DNA of 64,000 bases from Chloroflexia bacterium SDU3-3 (GCA_009268125.1 WBOU01000018.1:1-64000); one strand, 5' to 3'; positions 33,888 to 43,425 are shown, counted from the first letter of the stretch. The notes: a model not told the origin generated them from the letters alone. Made by a program: numbers and translations.

Positions 33888-33930
33888 ACCAAGCAGCCGA
33901 CAAGCACACCAGTGCTGTCGGCTGTTTGGT
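33888..33930 (+). terminator. Hairpin terminator of the PTS operon
   Basis: ACCAAGCAGCCGAC pairs with GTCGGCTGTTTGGT (one G-T) and an inner AGCAC/GTGCT continues the stem. It lies 14 bases after the kinase stop. There is no T run, only GTTGAAAAAGG. Confidence 0.6.
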
Positions 33931-34176
33931 GTTGAAAAAGGCTTACAGATCTCCTTTTTACCTCTCATATATATGCATTCTTGTAGGGGTAGACGTAGTA
34001 CTTCTACACCCAAAGTATATGACAGTTAGATGAAAACCATAGAGCATCATAATATGTCTAAAATAAGGACTAATGGTAGCTAATAACAATCAATAAGTAG
34101 ATTATCATACGAGTATCTGGCCTAGAGACACACTAGAGAGAAATATCGTAAGGATAGCCTAACAACTATTGTTAAT

Positions 34177-34189
34177 GCTAGAGGTTTCT
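34177..34189 (+). promoter_or_regulatory. GCTAGAGGTYTCT element upstream of Roadblock gene 2
   Basis: GCTAGAGGTTTCT, one base different from the element upstream of Roadblock gene 1 (2609-2621, minus strand). It lies 43 bases upstream of a predicted -35 box. Confidence 0.35.
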
Positions 34190-34231
34190 ATTTCGTTATG
34201 GTCTCGCACTGAAAATGTCATCGATATGTTG

Positions 34232-34261
34232 TTGTCAATCCGTATCAAAGTGGGCTATAGT
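34232..34261 (+). promoter_or_regulatory. Promoter of the Roadblock-protoglobin genes
   Basis: TTGTCA (34232-34237), 18-base spacer, TATAGT (34256-34261). Predicted start of transcription about 75 bases before the Roadblock ATG. Confidence 0.6.
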
Positions 34262-34342
34262 TCTAAGGCAGTGGAAAAAGTATTGTTCATGATCACTCTC
34301 TGATACTCTCTTCTATCCCACTGGGGAAAGGACTCCACCCCT

Positions 34343-34714
34343 ATGGCAACACGTCAAGAGCAGCTCATTGCCGTCCTTGAGCGGTTGGCGCAGAACGCGG
34401 GCACCGATGTCACTGGTGCGGTGGTCGTCAGCACCGATGGTATTGTCCTCGCCTCCAAGATGGCGAGCGACGTCAATGCCGATCGTGTCGGCGCGGTGGC
34501 CGCCACCATGATCGGTGTGACTAAGCGCGTCTCGGGCGAGCTAAAGATCGGCACCACCGAGGAGACCATCATCAAGGCCGACAGCGGGCTGTTCATGGTG
34601 CTGCCCGCTGGCGAGCAGAGCCTGCTGGCGGTCAACCTCCGCCAGGGTGCCAATCTGGGCATGGTCCGCATCGAGGCTCGCGATTCCGCTGCTGTGATTG
34701 CACGTATTCTTTAA
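34343..34714 (+). CDS. Roadblock/LC7 domain protein (MglB/CvnB-like), second copy
   Basis: 123 aa, same length as the copy at 2146-2517 and about 82% identical by hand count; the differences cluster at the N-terminal helix and the last ten residues. GGGGAAAGG precedes the ATG. The next genes on the same strand encode a protoglobin, a PATAN protein and a Ras-like GTPase, the usual Roadblock partner, so this copy probably acts as activator or scaffold for the GTPase and links it to the globin sensor. The near identity of the central surface in both copies suggests they bind the same GTPase. Confidence 0.92.
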   Translation: MATRQEQLIAVLERLAQNAGTDVTGAVVVSTDGIVLASKMASDVNADRVGAVAATMIGVTKRVSGELKIGTTEETIIKADSGLFMVLPAGEQSLLAVNLRQGANLGMVRIEARDSAAVIARIL

Positions 34715-34750
34715 ATTACGCCTACCAGCAACCGCAAAAGGAGTGCTCAC

Positions 34751-35302
34751 GTGACATCTTCCCGTGCAAGTTGGCAGATCAAAGGCCCGGCCATCCTCCA
34801 GGAGCTGATCGCGCTCATGGGGGTCTCCCCCGAAGACTCGGCGCTGCTACGCACGCTCTACCCCGCCGCCCAGGCCCAGGCTCCCAAAATGACCGAAGCA
34901 TTCTATGCTCGGCTCTTCAAGCACGAGAACACCGCAGAATACCTGCAGGGCGCGTCGATGGAGCGCCTGCACTCTATGGTCGGCCAATGGTTCACCGAGA
35001 TCTTCAGCGGCACCTATGACAACGACTACGTGCAAAAACGCCTTACTATCGGCCAGATCCATGTGCGTATCGGCCTGCCTGTGCGCTATCCGCTGGCCAT
35101 GCTCGATGTGGTGATGCCGTTTGGCGAAGAGGTCGCGCTCACCAGCGCCGATCCGCAGCGGGCCGTGCAGGCGTTCCGCAAGGTGCTGGCCCTAGATGTT
35201 GCGATTTTCAACCAGGCCTACGAGGATAACCAGCTTGAGCATCTGTCGGGGCTTGTTGGCGGCGAGCGCCTTGCCCGCCTGCTGCTCTCCGGTGGGGGCT
35301 AG
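34751..35302 (+). CDS. Single-domain protoglobin (globin-coupled-sensor-type heme protein)
   Basis: 183 aa, a stand-alone protoglobin domain. The heme region is KRLTIGQIHVRIGLPVRYPLAML, where His104 fits the proximal histidine of globin-coupled sensors such as HemAT; distal-side residues are in FYARLF...YLQGASMERLHSMVGQWFTEIF. No output domain (no MCP or GGDEF) is attached, so the signal must go to a partner protein. It begins at GTG 34751 with AAAAGGAG upstream, 36 bases after the Roadblock stop, which makes co-transcription with the Roadblock gene likely. It could sense O2, NO or CO and report to the Roadblock/GTPase pair; that is inference from gene order. Confidence 0.85.
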   Translation: MTSSRASWQIKGPAILQELIALMGVSPEDSALLRTLYPAAQAQAPKMTEAFYARLFKHENTAEYLQGASMERLHSMVGQWFTEIFSGTYDNDYVQKRLTIGQIHVRIGLPVRYPLAMLDVVMPFGEEVALTSADPQRAVQAFRKVLALDVAIFNQAYEDNQLEHLSGLVGGERLARLLLSGGG

Positions 35303-35330
35303 GCCGTTGGCCCCAAGGCACTGGCGCGCT

Positions 35331-35363
35331 TGGCTATCGATGGGCGTCACCCATCGATAGCCA
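35331..35363 (+). terminator. Hairpin after the protoglobin gene
   Basis: TGGCTATCGATGGG pairs perfectly with CCCATCGATAGCCA around a five-base loop, 29 bases after the stop. There is no T run. Confidence 0.6.
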
Positions 35364-35586
35364 CCACGAGTGGCCAGATAGCGCTTTGTTGCTGATTCTT
35401 GCTCTTGGGCGCGAATTGCACTACCCTGTGTATGGGCGCGGTAATCGTCATATAAAAGTAATGAATTAGATCATCTCCCCCGCCTCCATATGTGACAATA
35501 TAGAGATATCGTAATTCGATGAGGTCTGTAACCGCGCAAGGCTGGGGAGCTGGGGGCGCAGCTCCCAAGAAAAATGCCCTCCCACT

Positions 35587-35615
35587 TTTATTGATTGAGA
35601 TAGTCTTGCTATAAA
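35587..35615 (+). promoter_or_regulatory. Possible promoter for the PATAN-GTPase pair
   Basis: TTTATT (weak -35), 17-base spacer, TATAAA (good -10), about 28 bases upstream of the PATAN gene start. Confidence 0.35.
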
Positions 35616-35642
35616 CCAGGGTTGTTGGGAGAGGAGAACCCT

Positions 35643-36377
35643 ATGGCGCTCGAAGGTAGTCTTTTTGATATGTCGCTCTCAGATCTGTTCCAGATCTTTC
35701 GTAGCGGCCCAAAATCTGGTGTGCTTATTCTGTCGCGCGCCCCTGAGCGTGGTGTTGTCTATGTCTTCCAGGGGAAACTGATAGATGCGGTGCTTGTGAG
35801 CGGTGCCGAGAATCATGTGGACTCATCGGGCGAGGATGCGGTGCTCCAGATGCTCCACTGGGACGACGCCTCATTCGTTTTCCGCCACGATCTGAGCGTT
35901 GCCGAACGCCCCGTGCGCATCCTCCACGACTCCGAGTGGCTGGTGATGGAGGCGATGCGCCGGGGCGAGACGCCCGCGCTGCTGCCCGCCTACGAGAAGA
36001 TCACGCTCGACTCGCGCCTAGAGCTAGCCTCCATGCCTACCAACGCCGAGAGCGGGGTCAACCTCGACCTCAACCAGTGGCGCGTGCTCAGCCAGATAGC
36101 TATCTGCGATACCCTCAGCGAGATCTGCGCCCGCACTGGCCTCACCCCCGATGAGGGCATCCGCCTTGTGGGCCAGCTTGTTGCGATCGGCCTGGTCGAG
36201 ATAGCACCGCCCAAGGTGGCCATTCCGGTTCCAAAACCAACGGTCTCGCGCCAGCGCCTCTCCGACCTTGTTGCCCCGCAGGCTCAGTCGCTGGCCCCAG
36301 CCTATGCTGGCGCGGCCTCTGGTTCGTCGGGCCGGGGTCTGCTGGGGGCCATTATGCGTCGTGTTCGTGGTTTGTAG
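35643..36377 (+). CDS. PATAN (DUF4388) domain protein
   Basis: 244 aa. Residues ~1-120 fit the DUF4388/PATAN domain: MALEGSLFDMSLSDLFQIFRSGPKSGVLILSR followed by VYVFQGKLIDAVL and AVLQMLHWDDASFVFRHD. PATAN domains occur in response regulators and with GTPase systems and are thought to be protein-interaction modules. A winged-helix-like segment (~145-200, WRVLSQIAICDTLSEICARTGLTPDEGIRLVGQLVAIGLVEI) follows, then a low-complexity basic tail. AGAGGAG lies seven bases before ATG 35643. Nine bases separate it from the GTPase gene, so it is probably the GTPase's effector or adaptor. Confidence 0.83.
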   Translation: MALEGSLFDMSLSDLFQIFRSGPKSGVLILSRAPERGVVYVFQGKLIDAVLVSGAENHVDSSGEDAVLQMLHWDDASFVFRHDLSVAERPVRILHDSEWLVMEAMRRGETPALLPAYEKITLDSRLELASMPTNAESGVNLDLNQWRVLSQIAICDTLSEICARTGLTPDEGIRLVGQLVAIGLVEIAPPKVAIPVPKPTVSRQRLSDLVAPQAQSLAPAYAGAASGSSGRGLLGAIMRRVRGL

Positions 36378-36386
36378 GAGAATGCA

Positions 36387-36953
36387 ATGGCGCAGCCAAT
36401 CAAGATCGTCATCACTGGGGCCTACTCTGCAGGTAAGACAAGCTTTATCCGCGCCATCAGTGAGATCGACCCCCTGACGACAGAGTATGAAGTTACCGAC
36501 CCTGATGAGCGCCTGCTGAAACGGGAGACAACCGTCGCCCTCGACTTCGGCACCATCGCGATCAACGATCAGGCGACGCTCTATCTGTTTGGTACCCCAG
36601 GGCAGGAGCGCTTTGATTTTATGTGGGAGACGCTGAGCGAGGGCTGCATTGGCTATGTGGTGATGGTGGACAGCTGCCGCCCCGCCCATCTGAACGAGAC
36701 CGTTCGGCTGATCGCGCGCTTCGCCCAGATCACCGATGTGCCGTTTGTGGTGGCGGCCAACAAGCAGGATGACCCCACCGCGCTGCCGCTGCCCTACATC
36801 CGCCGTCGGCTCCAGCTGCCCAGCGAGGTTCCGCTGCTGCCCTGCATCGCCAACCAGCGCGAGAGCGTGAAGGATGTGCTGCTCAACCTGCTGGCCCATA
36901 TCGAGCATGTGGCGCTCTCGAATGAGAGCGAGGCCTTGCCCGGCGATCGATGA
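36387..36953 (+). CDS. Ras-like small GTPase of the conservon (CvnD)/MglA group
   Basis: 188 aa. G1 GAYSAGKTSF (11-20), a switch I Thr in KRETTVALDFG, G3-like LYLFGTPGQERFDFMW, where the usual DxxG is replaced by GTPGQ as in CvnD proteins, and G4 NKQD (AANKQDDP). ISEIDPLTTE and GYVVMVDSCRP are also diagnostic of the CvnD type. In actinomycete conservons the partners are a histidine kinase, a Roadblock protein and DUF742; here the Roadblock is present and protoglobin and PATAN take the other places. TAGGAG lies before the ATG. It is likely the switch that both Roadblock proteins control. The downstream process (motility, envelope or transcription) is unknown. Confidence 0.9.
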   Translation: MAQPIKIVITGAYSAGKTSFIRAISEIDPLTTEYEVTDPDERLLKRETTVALDFGTIAINDQATLYLFGTPGQERFDFMWETLSEGCIGYVVMVDSCRPAHLNETVRLIARFAQITDVPFVVAANKQDDPTALPLPYIRRRLQLPSEVPLLPCIANQRESVKDVLLNLLAHIEHVALSNESEALPGDR

Positions 36954-36959
36954 TGTTCC

Positions 36960-36974
36960 GCGCTATAATAGCGC
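36960..36974. promoter_or_regulatory. Palindrome with TATAAT abutting the CobW gene start
   Basis: GCGCTAT-A-ATAGCGC, a perfect 7-bp inverted repeat containing TATAAT (36964-36969), one base before the ATG at 36976. No Shine-Dalgarno sequence is visible. It could be an operator, a -10 box for a leaderless mRNA, or both; no good -35 box lies 16-18 bases upstream. Confidence 0.4.
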
Positions 36975-36975
36975 T

Positions 36976-37917
36976 ATGAACAGAACATCCCCACAGCCTA
37001 TCCCCCTGACGATTCTCACCGGCTTCCTTGGTGCAGGGAAGACGACCTTGCTCAACCATATTCTTCGTGGCGATCACGGCCTGCGTATCGCGGTGCTGGT
37101 GAATGATTTTGGCGCGATCAATATCGACGCCGAGCTGGTGGAAAACTTGGGCGAGCGCACCATAAGCCTGCGCAACGGCTGTGTGTGCTGCTCGATACGC
37201 GGCGATCTGCTCTCGTCAGTGCTCGGCCTGCTTCAGCACGATCCGCTGCCCGAGTATCTGCTGCTAGAGTGCAGCGGGGTCGCCGAGCCGATGGCGGTCG
37301 CCCGCACCTTCTTCCTCCCCGAGCTTCGCCCATTTATCCAGATGGAAAGTATGGTTGCGGTGGTGGATGCCGAGCAGGTGCACAGCTCGGATGAGCAGCA
37401 GGATCTGATCGCGGATCAGATCGCCGCCGCCGATATGGTGGTGCTCAATAAGATCGATCTGGCCAGCCAGAATCTGCTCGCAGGCTTGCGCGAGTGGATC
37501 CGCATGATCGTGCCCAACGCCAAGATCTTCGCCACGAGCCACGCCCAGGTGCCGCTCGACCTGCTGCTGGGGGTGGGCCGCTATCAGCAGCTCCTCGACC
37601 AACCGGCTGCCCACGATCATGCCAGCGTGTTCGCCAGCTGGAGCTTCGAGGTCGATCGGCCTTTTGCCTTCCACGCGCTGCAGCGCGCCCTCTCCGATCT
37701 TCCCGATGGCGTGTACCGCGCCAAGGGCGTGCTCTGGCTGAATGACCAGCCCAAGCGGCGGATTGTGCTGCAGGTGGTGGGCCGCCGTGTGAACCTGATC
37801 CCCGCCGAGCCTTGGGGCGACCAGGCCCCGCGCAGTCGGCTCGCCCTGATCGGCACCCCAGCCAGCGTCGATCCTGTCCAGCTGCAGGCGCTGTTCGAGG
37901 CGGCGCTGGTGGGCTAG
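36976..37917 (+). CDS. CobW/COG0523-family metal-chaperone GTPase
   Basis: 313 aa. Walker A is TGFLGAGKTTLLNHIL (~15-30), the metal motif is GCVCCSIRGDL (Cys69, Cys71, Cys72), ECSGVAEP is switch II-like and LNKIDL is the base-specifying motif; the C-terminal CobW_C domain is present (~220-310). Such GTPases deliver Zn, Co or Fe to enzymes; the subgroup cannot be set without phylogeny and no zinc-uptake gene is nearby. It starts 22 bases after the small GTPase stop, with a palindrome instead of a ribosome binding site. The stem of the following hairpin overlaps its stop codon. A role with the signalling cassette is not evident; proximity may be chance. Confidence 0.87.
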   Translation: MNRTSPQPIPLTILTGFLGAGKTTLLNHILRGDHGLRIAVLVNDFGAINIDAELVENLGERTISLRNGCVCCSIRGDLLSSVLGLLQHDPLPEYLLLECSGVAEPMAVARTFFLPELRPFIQMESMVAVVDAEQVHSSDEQQDLIADQIAAADMVVLNKIDLASQNLLAGLREWIRMIVPNAKIFATSHAQVPLDLLLGVGRYQQLLDQPAAHDHASVFASWSFEVDRPFAFHALQRALSDLPDGVYRAKGVLWLNDQPKRRIVLQVVGRRVNLIPAEPWGDQAPRSRLALIGTPASVDPVQLQALFEAALVG

Positions 37918-37929
37918 CCCCACCAGCGC
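37903..37929. terminator. Hairpin between convergent CobW and UvrD genes
   Basis: GCGCTGGTGGG (37903-37913) pairs with CCCACCAGCGC (37919-37929); the CobW stop codon lies in the loop. Only a short GCGTTTG follows. Confidence 0.55.
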
Positions 37930-37939
37930 GCGTTTGTGC

Positions 37940-39877
<1,938 letters not shown>

Positions 39878-40018
39878 GGTTCCTATTGCTGTGATTTTTG
39901 CTGTTCAATCGCCCTATTGTACCGCACGGCGACGCACTCATGCGAACGTCTTTTCGTGGCACAGTTTGCGCATGGTGCAAGGCAGAATCGTTGATTACAA
40001 GGCGAGATGGAGTGATCT

Positions 40019-40396
40019 ATGCGCACACTTTTCCGGACATTTGCGGTGAAGACCTCGGAGGCGGTGGGTTCGGCGTGGGCATTTATTGCTGCGGTGATGC
40101 TGATTATTGGCTGGGCTATCAGTGGGCCTTTCTTTCATTTCTCGGATACCTGGGAGCTGATTATCAATACCATCACGACGATCATCACGTTCTTGATGGT
40201 ATTTCTGATCCAGAACGCGCAGAACCGTGATTCGAAGGCGCTGCATCTCAAGCTCGATGAGCTGATCCGTGCGGTGGATGGTGCGCGCACCGGCCTGGTC
40301 GACCTTGAGGATCTGACCGATGATGAGCTGCAGCGCCTTCAGAAGGAGTTTCGGCGGCTGAGCCAGCGTGTGGCTGCCGAGCCGGTTGAGTCCTGA
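40019..40396 (+). CDS. Low-affinity iron permease-like small membrane protein
   Basis: 125 aa with two hydrophobic helices (~20-36 and ~47-66) and a charged, coiled-coil C-terminus (~70-115, SKALHLKLDELIRAV..LTDDELQRLQKEF). The arrangement and the motif FLIQNAQNRDSKALHLKLDEL are the hallmark of the PF04120 family, named after a yeast low-affinity iron permease; transport by the bacterial members is unproven. GGAG precedes the ATG. A single gene, divergent from the helicase gene and convergent with the HD hydrolase gene six bases away. Confidence 0.8.
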   Translation: MRTLFRTFAVKTSEAVGSAWAFIAAVMLIIGWAISGPFFHFSDTWELIINTITTIITFLMVFLIQNAQNRDSKALHLKLDELIRAVDGARTGLVDLEDLTDDELQRLQKEFRRLSQRVAAEPVES

Positions 40397-40402
40397 GTCC
40401 TT

Positions 40403-41020
40403 CTACTCGGCCAGTGCGGTCTCGGCCAGCAGCCCTTGGGCCACGGCCTCGGCCACCACCTGCCGACCGAGGGCGGCCAGCGTCGCCGAGCCGCCTGCGA
40501 TCAGGGGGTTGCGGGCCAGCACTTTGTCTGCGGTGATGCGGTGCTGCTGCCACGAGCCTCCCCCGGTGTGGTAGTTATGCAGCAGCGGCATCAGCCGATC
40601 TAGTGCGGTGGCGAACCGCGCCTCGGGTGTGGCCTGGGCCTCAAAGGTCTCCCATAGCGCCCGCAACTCGGCGGCTTGGTCGGCGGGTAGCAGCCCAAAG
40701 ATGCGGTCGGCGGCGCGCTGCTCGCGCTCGGCTTTGTCCTGCGCGCCGACCGTATCGTATAAAAAGGTGTCGCCGGCGTCGATCTCCACGATATCGTGGA
40801 TGAGCACCATCTTGATCACAAGCCCCACATCCACCGGCTCGTTGGCGTGTTCGCCCAGCACCATGGCCATCAGGGCCAGGTGCCAGCTGTGCTCGGCGCT
40901 GTTCTCATTCCGCTGGTCGGCGATCAGCCGGGTCTGGCGCAGGATGTGCTTGAGGTTGTCGATCTCAAGGATGAAGGCGAGCTGCTGGCTGAGCCGCTCG
41001 CTCGCGATCGCGAATGCCAT
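40403..41020 (-). CDS. HD-domain hydrolase, YfbR-like (5'-deoxynucleotidase type)
   Basis: 205 aa. The metal site is spread as R..NSAEHSWHLALMA (His-1), IHDIVEIDAGD (HD pair) and a late ALDRLMPLLHN Asp, as in the HD_3/YfbR family; LKHILRQTRLI is the conserved start. Likely removes phosphate from nucleotides. ATG 41020 (MAFAIASERL) is chosen since the 36 residues upstream come from an intergenic hairpin. GAGG precedes it. It follows the epimerase gene on the same strand with a hairpin between. The plus-strand iron permease gene ends six bases from its stop. Confidence 0.85.
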   Translation of the reverse strand: MAFAIASERLSQQLAFILEIDNLKHILRQTRLIADQRNENSAEHSWHLALMAMVLGEHANEPVDVGLVIKMVLIHDIVEIDAGDTFLYDTVGAQDKAEREQRAADRIFGLLPADQAAELRALWETFEAQATPEARFATALDRLMPLLHNYHTGGGSWQQHRITADKVLARNPLIAGGSATLAALGRQVVAEAVAQGLLAETALAE

Positions 41021-41035
41021 AGGGGTTGCCTCATA

Positions 41036-41073
41036 CAATAGCGGCGGGAGCCTAGGTGCCCCCGCCGCTATTG
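41036..41073 (-). terminator. Hairpin after the epimerase gene
   Basis: CAATAGCGGCGGG / CCCGCCGCTATTG, 13 bp, loop of 12, lying 23 bases past the epimerase stop and upstream of the HD gene on the minus strand. No T run. Confidence 0.6.
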
Positions 41074-41096
41074 TACGCCACTTTTTCGCGCTGCCG

Positions 41097-42005
41097 CTAG
41101 TAGTGCCCCACCAGCTGCTCCAGCCCAAAGAGCGGGTCAGTCGGTGGCTCCAGGCGCAGCAGCGAGCGCATCAGGTCGATCTTGGCCTCGAACTTGGCCA
41201 CCTCCGCCGAGCGCGCGGGCTGGCGGTCGAGCTTGGATGTGGCGTTGCTGACCGCCAGGATGCGCTGGGCCAGGTCGAGGATCGATGTGCCCTGCCCACT
41301 GCCGACATTGATCGGCGTGCCGATGATATCGGCGGTCGATGCGCGGATCAGCGCCTCCACCACCTGATCGACCCACACGAAGTCGATCAGCTGCTCGCCC
41401 CCGAACACCACGAGGTCGCGTCCCTCACGGGCGGCGGTGAGCCACAGCGGGATGACGCGGCCAAAGTCGCGCGAGCCATAGACGTTGGCCAGCCGCAGCA
41501 CCGCCGTTTCCAGCCCGAAGGTGGTGTGGAACACCTTGGCGTACAGCTCGCCTGCGGCCTTGCTTGCGCCGTAGGTGTTCTTGGCATTCAGCGGGTGCTC
41601 CTCGCCAACAGGTAGATTCTGGGCCTCGCCATAGACCTCGCGCGAGGATGTGAAGACCACGCGCCGCACCCCAGCAGCCTGGGCCGCCTGCAGCACATTG
41701 AATGTGCCCACCACATTGGCCCCAAACGAGTAGCCCACATCGGTGACAGCGCCCATCACGTTGGACTGTGCGGCTAGATGGTACACCGTGTCGGCCCCGT
41801 CGAAGTGGCTGCGAAGCGCATCGCCATCGCGGATGTCGTGCTCGACCAGCTGGATCTGCGGGTTTCCCTGGTGTGCTGCTAGGTTTTCGGGCCGCCCGCG
41901 AAACAGATTGTCGAGCACGAGGATCTCGCCGACCTGATCACGGGCGAGCCGATCGATAAGATGGCTGCCGATAAAGCCTGCTCCCCCAGTGACAACAACT
42001 TTCAT
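41097..42005 (-). CDS. NAD-dependent sugar epimerase/dehydratase (GalE-like extended SDR)
   Basis: 302 aa. MKVVVTGGAGFIGSHLIDRL is the NAD-binding start, HLAAQSNVMGAVTD the middle, SSREVYGEA and YGASKAAGELYAK supply the catalytic Ser/Thr and YxxxK, and RLANVYGSRDFGRVIPLW is the C-terminal substrate motif. This is the UDP-glucose 4-epimerase/dTDP-glucose dehydratase superfamily; the exact sugar nucleotide is not decidable. The CDS is placed at ATG 42005 because the upstream 21 residues do not fit the fold. It lies 37 bases from the repeat-protein gene on the same strand, perhaps in one transcript. Confidence 0.85.
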   Translation of the reverse strand: MKVVVTGGAGFIGSHLIDRLARDQVGEILVLDNLFRGRPENLAAHQGNPQIQLVEHDIRDGDALRSHFDGADTVYHLAAQSNVMGAVTDVGYSFGANVVGTFNVLQAAQAAGVRRVVFTSSREVYGEAQNLPVGEEHPLNAKNTYGASKAAGELYAKVFHTTFGLETAVLRLANVYGSRDFGRVIPLWLTAAREGRDLVVFGGEQLIDFVWVDQVVEALIRASTADIIGTPINVGSGQGTSILDLAQRILAVSNATSKLDRQPARSAEVAKFEAKIDLMRSLLRLEPPTDPLFGLEQLVGHY

Positions 42006-42042
42006 TGTTTCTCCATCCGCTACGTTTTGTCCCTGGGGCATC

Positions 42043-42519
42043 TTAGTTGGATATGCTGCTTTCGGCAAGCCAGCCGCGGTGGGTTAGGATCTCACCCAGG
42101 CGAACCCAGTCGCCGTGCTGGTAGGTGGCGATCTGCTCGCCGAGGCCATCGGCAAGCTGGCGCGCCTCAAGCAGGCCATTGAGCAGGAGGCGCTCGCCCA
42201 TGAAGCGAGGGGTAGGCTGTGACTCACGCTCGATCCGGTCGAGAAATTGGATCAGCAGGATGGCTGGTAGCACAGGCGCGGGGATGACGTCGCCTCTGAC
42301 CAGATCAAGCCCAACATGGTGCGCCCCTTTGGCGTGCTGAAGCACTTGGCGAAGCTCGCGCGGGGTGATGTAGCCCAGCTCGACGAGATATTCACCGATC
42401 TTGTAGGGCATGGCCGCTTGGATGAAGGGCGCATGTTGTGGCGGAAACCGGCTGATAGTGGCATGGAAGAGATCGAGAATGTCGTCGTGGAGCTTGTGCA
42501 TGCGGTTATCGGTGATCAT
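42043..42519 (-). CDS. MshEN-like repeat protein (three motifs, 158 aa)
   Basis: Small soluble protein built from repeats of the type xxGExLxxxGxLxxxxLxxxLxxQ: IGEYLVELGYITPRELRQVLQ (~41-61), FMGERLLLNGLLEARQLADG (~105-124) and VRLGEILTHRGWLAES (near the C-terminus). This is the pattern of MshEN/GspE N-terminal domains, in which RLGxxL motifs bind cyclic di-GMP; one repeat here retains RLG. There is no ATPase domain, so it would be a free-standing receptor or adaptor. It is related in layout to the protein at 43756-44340. GAGGAG precedes the ATG. Function unknown; c-di-GMP binding is inferred. Confidence 0.6.
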   Translation of the reverse strand: MITDNRMHKLHDDILDLFHATISRFPPQHAPFIQAAMPYKIGEYLVELGYITPRELRQVLQHAKGAHHVGLDLVRGDVIPAPVLPAILLIQFLDRIERESQPTPRFMGERLLLNGLLEARQLADGLGEQIATYQHGDWVRLGEILTHRGWLAESSISN

Positions 42520-42834
42520 AAGGTGGCTCCTCGATCGTTATCGGCGGCGTTGCCGCACTCTCGGTTGAATGATTCTATTATAATGAGGAATGCCAGCCCG
42601 CGTTGTTGACATATGCATACCTTCTGTTGTGAAGCATATTTAATCGCGGTGGGATGCGGTTTGTTGTGGTTTAGGTTAGGCGATGTAACTGGCATGAGAA
42701 TATCGATAGGTTTGTAAGGCATTAGAAAGACAAACTATACTTTATAGTAGCTATGTAAGTTATTATGTAAGATCTTGCTGGATTTTTTTGGCTCGCTCAG
42801 ACCATGCACATCGAGAAGTTGAGAGAGGAATGTA
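42520..42834. other. AT-rich divergent intergenic region
   Basis: 315 bases between the MshEN-like gene and the acetyltransferase gene, AT-rich at 42570-42790. AGAGAGGAATGTA just before 42835 is the ribosome binding site of the acetyltransferase. I see no clear promoter boxes, repeats or gene. Confidence 0.45.
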
Positions 42835-43380
42835 ATGTTTGAGTCATCTCGCCTGCGCTTTCGTGCCCCCATCGCTTCCGATCTGGTGTTACTCCATCAA
42901 TGGTGGTCCGATCCCGAGATCATGCAATTTCAGACCACAGGCTTTATCCGGCTCAGCCGCGAGTCCACCAACATCGAGCTATTTGATCGCTGGTTTAGCG
43001 ATACGGGGAATGATGTGGGCTTCATCATCACCCACCGCGAGAGCGGGGACGTGATGGGGTTCTGCAATCTGTGGGGGGCAAATCTCAAAAATCGCTCGGC
43101 TATGCTGGGCATCTTGCTGGGCAAGCCCTACTGGGGGCACGGCTTCGGCAGCGAGGCGCTTGCCCTGCTGCTCGCCTATGCCTTCACCGAGCTGAACATG
43201 CACCGGGTGGAGCTAGGTGTGTTTGCCTTCAACCAGCGGGCCATCCACGTGTACCAAAAGGCTGGCTTTCGCGAGGCTGGCCGCCGCCGCCAGACCCTCT
43301 TTCGCGCGGGGCAGTGGCATGACGAGGTGATCATGGATCTGCTGCAGGAGGAGTATATGGCCGTGCACGGCGTGGCGTAG
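42835..43380 (+). CDS. GNAT N-acetyltransferase, RimJ/RimL type
   Basis: 181 aa. It begins with SRLRFRAPIASDLVLLHQWWSDPEIMQF, the RimJ/RimL-like start; MLGILLGKPYWGHGFGSEALALLLAYAF is the acetyl-CoA motif A (G-x-G-x-G/A) and ELGVFAFNQRAIHVYQKAGFREAGRRRQ is motif B. The family acetylates N-terminal amino groups, antibiotics or sugar amines. Alone in its strand; a perfect 32-base palindrome follows. Confidence 0.87.
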   Translation: MFESSRLRFRAPIASDLVLLHQWWSDPEIMQFQTTGFIRLSRESTNIELFDRWFSDTGNDVGFIITHRESGDVMGFCNLWGANLKNRSAMLGILLGKPYWGHGFGSEALALLLAYAFTELNMHRVELGVFAFNQRAIHVYQKAGFREAGRRRQTLFRAGQWHDEVIMDLLQEEYMAVHGVA

Positions 43381-43393
43381 TGCAGACACGACG

Positions 43394-43425
43394 ATGGCCC
43401 TGGCGAAGATCTTCGCCAGGGCCAT
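43394..43425. terminator. Perfect 32-base palindrome after the acetyltransferase gene
   Basis: ATGGCCCTGGCGAAGA followed directly by its reverse complement. It lies 13 bases past the stop. There is no T run. Confidence 0.6.

Larger units (their letters stand above)
33931..34342. other. AT-rich intergenic region upstream of the Roadblock/protoglobin cassette
   Basis: About 410 bases, strikingly AT-rich against its surroundings, with no gene. It contains the GCTAGAGGTTTCT element (34177-34189) and a promoter (34232-34261). Short imperfect inverted repeats (AACAACTATTGTT at 34161-34173, and around 33985-34010) could be regulatory. Confidence 0.55.
35303..35642. other. Intergenic region between the protoglobin and PATAN genes
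   Basis: 340 bases without a gene. A perfect 14-bp hairpin at 35331-35363 follows the protoglobin gene, and a weak promoter (TTTATT, 17 bases, TATAAA at 35610-35615) precedes the PATAN gene, so the cassette may be two transcripts. Confidence 0.5.
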
